From positions 1-8,304 of the forward strand of contig JAHDCH010000106.1 of assembly GCA_020629995.1 (NCBI GenBank): DNA of 8,304 nt, written 5' to 3'. Below the pieces are notes generated by a model. That model was not told where the DNA came from, searched no databases, and was given only the letters and a program-made list of their open reading frames with translations. The position numbers and the translations under genes are program-made. This document shows, piece after piece, positions 4,492 to 8,304 of this stretch. The stretch is from Pseudaestuariivita sp. GTDB lineage: Bacteria; Pseudomonadota; Alphaproteobacteria; Rhodobacterales; Rhodobacteraceae. Position 1 is the stretch's first letter. Each line of letters opens with the position of its first letter.

Positions 4492-6593
4492 CCTGGGACC
4501 GCTTTCTCATGGTCGACTGGTCGGGCGGCAATGACACCGGCCCGCGCCCCCGCGCCGATGCGATCTGGATCGGTGATGGCTCTGCGCCCACCTACCTGCG
4601 CAGCCGCGCTCTGGCCGAAGAGCACCTGACAGCCGAGATCGACGCCGCCCTCACCTCGGGCACCCGCCTGATGATCGGCTTTGACTTTCCCTTCGGCTAT
4701 CCTTCGGGCTTTGCTTCGGCCCTGACCGGCCAGGCGGACCCTTTCTCGGTCTGGGCGTGGCTCGCCGACCGCATCACCGATACCCCTCGTGCCAACAACC
4801 GCTTCGACGTCGCCGCCTCGATCAACGCCTTGTTCCCCGGCTCCGGCCCGTTCTGGGGCAACGGTCTCAAGCGTGACATCCCCGGTCTTCCGCGCACCAA
4901 GGCCGGCTATTCCAACCCGTTCCCCGACCGCCGCGCCGCCGAGGCGCGTGCCAAAGGCGCCTTCACCCTCTGGCAACTCTCCGGCGCGGGCTCTGTCGGC
5001 TCCCAGGCGCTGATGGGCCTGCCGGTCCTGCACCGCCTTCGCGCGCGCTTTCCCGGCCAGATCTCTGTCTGGCCGTTCGAGCCTCTGGACCGCCCCGTCG
5101 CCTTTGTCGAAATCTGGCCTTCGCTGATGGCAGATGCGGTGCGCCGCGCTCTGGCCGTGGACGGCGGCATCAAGGACGCTGTTCAGGTCACCATTCTGGC
5201 GCGGGCCTTGTCTTCGCTCGCCCCTGCGGCCCTCGACCGGATGCTCGATGTCTCCGCCCCCGAAGAAGGGTGGATCCTCGGCCTTGGCCACGAGGCTGCT
5301 CTGGCCGAGGCTGCGCGCCCTTCGGCGCCGCGCCTGTCCAACGATTGCTTTGCCCTGCCTCCGGGGGTTGACTGGCTCCCCGTGGCCGATGCGCTGGCGC
5401 ATCTCGAAAACGCTCTGCGCCCCGTGACCTTGGCTGAAACCGTGCCTCTGGCCTTGGCCGCCGGCCGGATCCTCGCGCAGCCGGTTTCGGCCTTGCGGGC
5501 ACACCCCCCCACCGCCAACAGCGCTGTCGATGGATACGGGTTCGCTGGCCCTGCGCCCGACGGGCCCCAGCGCCTTTCGCTCCTCCCGGGCCGCTCTGCC
5601 GCCGGCGCGCCGTTCTCTGGCCCGGTTCCCCCGGGTCACGCCCTGCGCATCCTCACCGGCGCGGCCCTGCCGCCCGGCGTCGACACCGTCGTTCTTGACG
5701 AAGACACCACCCGCGCCTCGGGCGAGATCGCCTTCAACGGCCCGCTCAAACGTGGTGCCAACGCGCGTGCCGCGGGCGAAGACAGCCAGCCCGGCGCGCC
5801 CCTCCTGCTTCAGGGCCATTGCCTCACCGCCCCCGATCTGGCGCTTCTCGCCTCCACCGGCCATGCTTCGGTCTCGGCCCACCGTCCCTTGCGGGTCGCT
5901 GTGCTGTCGACCGGGGATGAGCTGTCTGATCCCGTGCCAGAGGCCGCGCCGCATGTCACCTTCGACGCCAACCGCCCCATGCTGTCCGCCTTGCTGCGCG
6001 GCTGGGGGATGGAGGTGATCGATCTCGGCCGCGCCCCCGACGACCGCTCTGCCATAACCTCCGCCTTCACCCGCGCATCGCACGAAGCCGACGCCCTCAT
6101 CACCTCCGGCGGCGCCTCCGCCGGGGACGAAGACCATGTCTCCGCCCTCATGCGTGATACCGGCAGGCTCCACCACTGGCGCATCGCTCTCAAACCGGGG
6201 CGCCCCCTCGCTTTGGGCCAATGGGAGGGGATCCCGGTCTTCGGCCTCCCCGGCAATCCCGTTGCCGCCCTCGTTTGCGCTCTGATCTTCGCGCGGCCCG
6301 CACTCTTCCGCCTGTCGGGCGCGCCCTGGGCCGAGCCTGCGCGCCTCACGCTCCCCGCCGCCTTCACCAAATCCAAAAAGCCGGGCCGCTCCGAATACCT
6401 CCGGGCCCGCCTCACAGATGGTGCCGTCTCCGTCTTCCCCTCCGAAGGCTCCGGCCGCATCTCCAGCCTCTCCTGGGCCACCGGCCTCGTCGAACTCCCT
6501 CACTCGGCGGCCACCATCACCCCGGGCACACCCGTCACCTACCTGCCGTTCAGTGACCTCTTCTCCCCGCCCGGTCCGTCTTCTTCTGGCTGA
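4488..6593 (+). CDS. moeA: fusion of an RNase H-like (DUF429-type) domain with MoeA molybdopterin molybdotransferase
   Basis: The 701-residue product is one uninterrupted frame with two parts. Residues 286-690 are a full-length MoeA, which inserts molybdate into adenylylated molybdopterin: start NDCFALPPGVDW, then NSAVDGYGF (344-352), RILTGAALPPGVDTVV (387-402), RAAGEDSQPG (427-436), STGDEL (474-479), SGGASAGDEDH (540-550), RIALKPGRP (565-573) and GLPGNPVAAL (586-595). The catalytic-type Asp348, Asp432, Asp477 and Asp549 and Lys569 are kept. Residues 1-275 are absent from ordinary MoeA (about 400 residues). They show MVDWSGG (Asp10), LMIGFDFPFGYP (Asp66), AFVEIWPSL (Glu208) and IKDAVQVTILARAL (Asp230). 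That is the order of acidic residues in RNase H-fold DUF429-type proteins. The GTG start at 4488 overlaps the mobB stop; the next in-frame ATG, at 4509, would cut into the first strand. The last ten residues (FSPPGPSSSG) lie outside the family and partly within a repeat-like element. Confidence 0.9.
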   Translation: MTWDRFLMVDWSGGNDTGPRPRADAIWIGDGSAPTYLRSRALAEEHLTAEIDAALTSGTRLMIGFDFPFGYPSGFASALTGQADPFSVWAWLADRITDTPRANNRFDVAASINALFPGSGPFWGNGLKRDIPGLPRTKAGYSNPFPDRRAAEARAKGAFTLWQLSGAGSVGSQALMGLPVLHRLRARFPGQISVWPFEPLDRPVAFVEIWPSLMADAVRRALAVDGGIKDAVQVTILARALSSLAPAALDRMLDVSAPEEGWILGLGHEAALAEAARPSAPRLSNDCFALPPGVDWLPVADALAHLENALRPVTLAETVPLALAAGRILAQPVSALRAHPPTANSAVDGYGFAGPAPDGPQRLSLLPGRSAAGAPFSGPVPPGHALRILTGAALPPGVDTVVLDEDTTRASGEIAFNGPLKRGANARAAGEDSQPGAPLLLQGHCLTAPDLALLASTGHASVSAHRPLRVAVLSTGDELSDPVPEAAPHVTFDANRPMLSALLRGWGMEVIDLGRAPDDRSAITSAFTRASHEADALITSGGASAGDEDHVSALMRDTGRLHHWRIALKPGRPLALGQWEGIPVFGLPGNPVAALVCALIFARPALFRLSGAPWAEPARLTLPAAFTKSKKPGRSEYLRARLTDGAVSVFPSEGSGRISSLSWATGLVELPHSAATITPGTPVTYLPFSDLFSPPGPSSSG

Positions 6594-6612
6594 AAATATC
6601 CCCGCCGGAGGC
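6580..6612. repeat. extragenic repeat-like element overlapping the moeA-fusion stop
   Basis: This stretch reads CTTCTTCTGGC, then TGAAAATATCCCCGCC, then GGAGGC. It includes the stop codon at 6591-6593. Read on the other strand it gives GCCTCCGGCGGGGATATTTT, which I recall as a very frequent intergenic sequence in Rhodobacteraceae genomes. Only one copy is present in this window, so its repeat nature rests on memory. It is A/T-rich at its centre (AAAATAT), unlike the surrounding DNA, and runs into a small hairpin at 6606-6620. Confidence 0.4.
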
Positions 6613-6620
6613 TCCCTCCG
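6606..6620 (-). terminator. small hairpin in the convergent spacer, possible terminator
   Basis: CGGAGG (6606-6611) pairs exactly with CCTCCG (6615-6620) around a three-base loop. On the minus strand the hairpin is followed, after GCGGGGA, by TATTTT, a weak U-rich tail. It could therefore help end transcription coming from the minus-strand pair. On the plus strand no T-run follows. The rest of the 116-base spacer (6594-6709) holds a second CCTCCGCC (6649-6656, also at 6615-6622) and nothing else I can name. Confidence 0.28.
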
Positions 6621-6709
6621 CCACAGACAGCGCCCCCGCCCGGCACATCCTCCGCCGGGCTGCCACGCGCGCCAAACACACCAGCGCGCCGTCAGGCGCT
6701 CAATCTACT

Positions 6710-7768
6710 TCAGGAAAACGTGCCCGAGACCCGGCCGATCAGCATAAAGGCGCGGGCCGTGCGGGTTTCCGACAGGGCCGAGATTTCGGCATCCGTCGCG
6801 CCTTCGGCAAAGCGGGTCACGTTGCGGTCGAACATGCGCAGGAAATGGTGCGCCGCGTCGCGAAAGATCGGGTCCTGTTTCATCCGGCCCGCCGTCAGCG
6901 CCAGCGATGACCGGTCCCTCACGCCTCCCAGCGCCGCAATCGGGCGGCCCCTCTCTCCGGCTGCGAATTTGCGCCAGATGTCGGGATGCGCCATGTCGGG
7001 GCGCAGATCGTCCATGTAGATGCCGTCCTGGCTCATCAGCGTCAGGATGTCCTGCGCCGCCTGTACCAGCCGCGACACTTCGCGGTGCTTCAGCGCGCGG
7101 CGCAATGCGGCAAAGCCTCGCTCGTCCTCGACCGTCTCGGGGAAATGCAGCGCCCGGATGAAATCCTCTCGCGGCAGGGGCGGTTCGATCTCTTCGGCAG
7201 GGGTGCCCAGCTCCAGCGGCACCTGACCCTCGGGCGTGGCCTCGGCCCGGGCTTCTGCGGTTTTGACAACCGTTTGCCCGCCCCCGGCTTCGTCCCGCCT
7301 CGTGGCAAAGGTGGCCACCGCGCTTTGTGTCTTGCGCTGGGCTGCGGCGATTTCGTCCAGCTTGCGGGCCACGCTGGCCCCGCCGCCCATGCTGGTTGTC
7401 TGCACATTGGCCAGGTAGGTCTGCCGCATCGCGTCAATCGCGGTCTGCAGGCGGGCGCTCTCTTCGCGCATCGTTCGGCTGGCCTTGGCGGCCAGCGCCG
7501 CGACCCAGATCATGGCCACCGGCATGAAGATCGCCAGCATCACCATCACAAAGCCAAGGCCACCCGTTTCGTCCATCGCCACCGGCGGCCTCAGCAGCAC
7601 GAAATAGGCCGCCGCTCCGATCAGCCACAGCACGCTGAGGATCACGGCCACGATTTCGATCCCCGTCACCTGACCCCTCTTGGCCCGGTCATAGATGCCG
7701 GGCGGGGTCGGCTTTGAGGCAGGCGCGCCCGCCTCTGGGTTGGGTGTGGCACTTTGCGTGTCGGACAT
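6710..7768 (-). CDS. two-helix membrane protein with coiled coil, unknown function
   Basis: The 352-residue product begins with a Pro/Ala/Ser-rich cytoplasmic tail (1-25) and a basic patch (YDRAKRGQ), then two membrane helices (about 37-59 and 71-93). A long helical, probably coiled-coil stretch follows (94-155), then a charged, low-complexity linker (about 156-200) and a helical C-terminal domain (200-352). That domain contains REDFIRALHFPE, ALKHREVSRLVQAAQDIL and GIYMDDLRPDMAHPDIWRKF. The two short helices should put both ends in the cytoplasm. I do not recognise the family; it has the look of a lineage-restricted conserved protein. The start at 7768 (MSDTQ) is preferred because GAGGA at 7785-7781 is 12 bases before it, whereas it directly abuts the ATG at 7780 (MVAQM). 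It lies 49 bases behind greA on the same strand, so co-transcription is possible. Confidence 0.82.
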   Translation of the reverse strand: MSDTQSATPNPEAGAPASKPTPPGIYDRAKRGQVTGIEIVAVILSVLWLIGAAAYFVLLRPPVAMDETGGLGFVMVMLAIFMPVAMIWVAALAAKASRTMREESARLQTAIDAMRQTYLANVQTTSMGGGASVARKLDEIAAAQRKTQSAVATFATRRDEAGGGQTVVKTAEARAEATPEGQVPLELGTPAEEIEPPLPREDFIRALHFPETVEDERGFAALRRALKHREVSRLVQAAQDILTLMSQDGIYMDDLRPDMAHPDIWRKFAAGERGRPIAALGGVRDRSSLALTAGRMKQDPIFRDAAHHFLRMFDRNVTRFAEGATDAEISALSETRTARAFMLIGRVSGTFS

Positions 7769-7794
7769 CTGCGCGACCATTCCTCACTGAACCC

Positions 7795-7810
7795 GGGCGC
7801 CAGCGCGCCC
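7795..7810 (-). other. hairpin between greA and the downstream membrane-protein gene
   Basis: GGGCGC (7795-7800) and GCGCCC (7805-7810) form a perfect 6-bp stem with a four-base loop in the 49-base gap. In the direction of transcription it follows the greA stop by seven bases and precedes the next gene's ribosome site. No U-tract follows, so partial attenuation or transcript-end stabilisation is as plausible as termination. A stem this short and this G/C-rich may be chance. Confidence 0.3.
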
Positions 7811-7817
7811 TCACGCG

Positions 7818-8288
7818 TCAGATATACGTGATTTTCAGCACTTCATAGGCCTTCTGGCCTCCGGGCGTGCGGACTTCGACGCTGTCGCCCTCTTCCTTGC
7901 CGATCAGGGCCCTCGCAATCGGCGATTTCACGTTCAACAGGCCCTTTTCGATGTCGGCCTCGTGCTCGCCCACGATCTGCCAGGTCTTTTCCTCGTCCGT
8001 GTCCTCGTCCACCACGGTGACCGTGGCCCCGAACTTGATCGACCCTGACAGGCCGGCCGGATCAATCACCTCGGCCAGACCCAGAACGCCTTCCAGCTCC
8101 TTGATGCGGCCCTCGATGAACCCCTGCTTTTCCCGCGCCGAATGATACTCGGCGTTTTCCTTCAGGTCGCCCAGCTCGCGCGCCTCGGCAATCGCCTCGA
8201 TGATCGCGGGACGCTCGACGCTTTTCAGCTGCTTCAATTCTTTCTCAAGCGCGGTGGCACCCGCGCGGGTCATCGGTATCTTGTCCAT
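7818..8288 (-). CDS. greA: transcription elongation factor GreA
   Basis: GreA binds the secondary channel of RNA polymerase and stimulates cleavage of backtracked RNA so that stalled complexes resume. The 156-residue product has the usual N-terminal antiparallel coiled coil (about residues 8-75) and C-terminal FKBP-like domain (about 80-156). The tip carries the signature [20 protein letters not shown] (38-57), with Asp41 and Glu44, the pair that helps coordinate the catalytic magnesium. This is followed by EGRIKELE (59-66). The C-terminal part has [11 protein letters not shown] (134-144) and ends YEVLKITYI. Length is normal. The ATG at 8288 has AGGAG eight bases upstream. Any promoter lies beyond the window edge. 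Confidence 0.97.
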   Translation of the reverse strand: MDKIPMTRAGATALEKELKQLKSVERPAIIEAIAEARELGDLKENAEYHSAREKQGFIEGRIKELEGVLGLAEVIDPAGLSGSIKFGATVTVVDEDTDEEKTWQIVGEHEADIEKGLLNVKSPIARALIGKEEGDSVEVRTPGGQKAYEVLKITYI

Positions 8289-8295
8289 GGAGAAG

Positions 8296-8300
8296 CTCCT
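8296..8300 (-). promoter_or_regulatory. ribosome binding site of greA
   Basis: AGGAG, seen as CTCCT on the plus strand, lies seven bases before the ATG at 8288-8286, an ideal spacing that fixes the greA start. Confidence 0.75.
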
Positions 8301-8304
8301 GCCG

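Noticed and set aside
4464..6503. A 679-codon open frame on the minus strand opposite the MoeA fusion
   Set aside because: It is Gly/Arg-rich with no domain pattern and lies wholly against a gene with clear motifs. Long antisense frames are expected in DNA with this third-position G/C bias.
6615..6656. CCTCCGCC direct repeat (6615-6622 and 6649-6656) as a CRISPR-like or operator array
   Set aside because: Only two eight-base G/C-rich copies with unrelated flanks, which chance explains. No array structure, tRNA or mobile-element end is visible anywhere in the window.

Overview
The window is GC-rich, with strong G/C preference at third codon positions. It carries a 46-residue bacterial aa3-type cytochrome oxidase subunit IV. 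The protein flavour and the AAATATCC-type extragenic element point to an alphaproteobacterium, most likely Rhodobacteraceae (Paracoccus/Rhodobacter/Roseobacter relatives). This assignment comes from recognition by eye, not from a database search.

Layout. A plus-strand block covers bases 1 to 6593. It opens with the last codons of an unidentified gene (to 95) and a short spacer with a candidate hairpin and promoter. Next come the small oxidase subunit IV gene (207-347) and a lipoprotein gene (352-954). Then follows a tight molybdenum-cofactor cluster: fdhD (962-1840), three small two-helix membrane proteins that look like diverged tandem YcxB-like paralogues (1837-2358, 2355-2870, 2867-3391), mobA (3376-3990), mobB (4000-4491) and a 701-residue two-domain protein (4488-6593). 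That last protein is a complete MoeA carrying an extra N-terminal RNase H-fold-like domain of about 275 residues. A convergent spacer of 116 bases (6594-6709) separates this block from two minus-strand genes. Read in their own direction these are greA (8288 to 7818), then a two-helix, coiled-coil membrane protein of unknown function (7768 to 6710).

How the genes fit together. MoeA inserts molybdate into adenylylated molybdopterin. MobA adds GMP to make the guanine dinucleotide cofactor, MobB is its GTP-binding helper, and FdhD sulfurates the cofactor for formate dehydrogenase. The cluster is therefore the late part of bis-MGD synthesis and delivery. No formate dehydrogenase structural gene lies in the window. 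Most joints in the cluster are four-base ATGA/GTGA stop-start overlaps, which argues for one co-translated transcript that includes the three membrane proteins.

Most notable points: the RNase H-like/MoeA fusion; the three membrane paralogues lodged between fdhD and mobA; an FdhD that keeps only the first cysteine of the usual CxxC sulfur-transfer motif; a lipoprotein with a His...Cys arrangement reminiscent of permuted papain-fold enzymes; and an extragenic repeat-like element that runs over the stop codon of the fusion gene.
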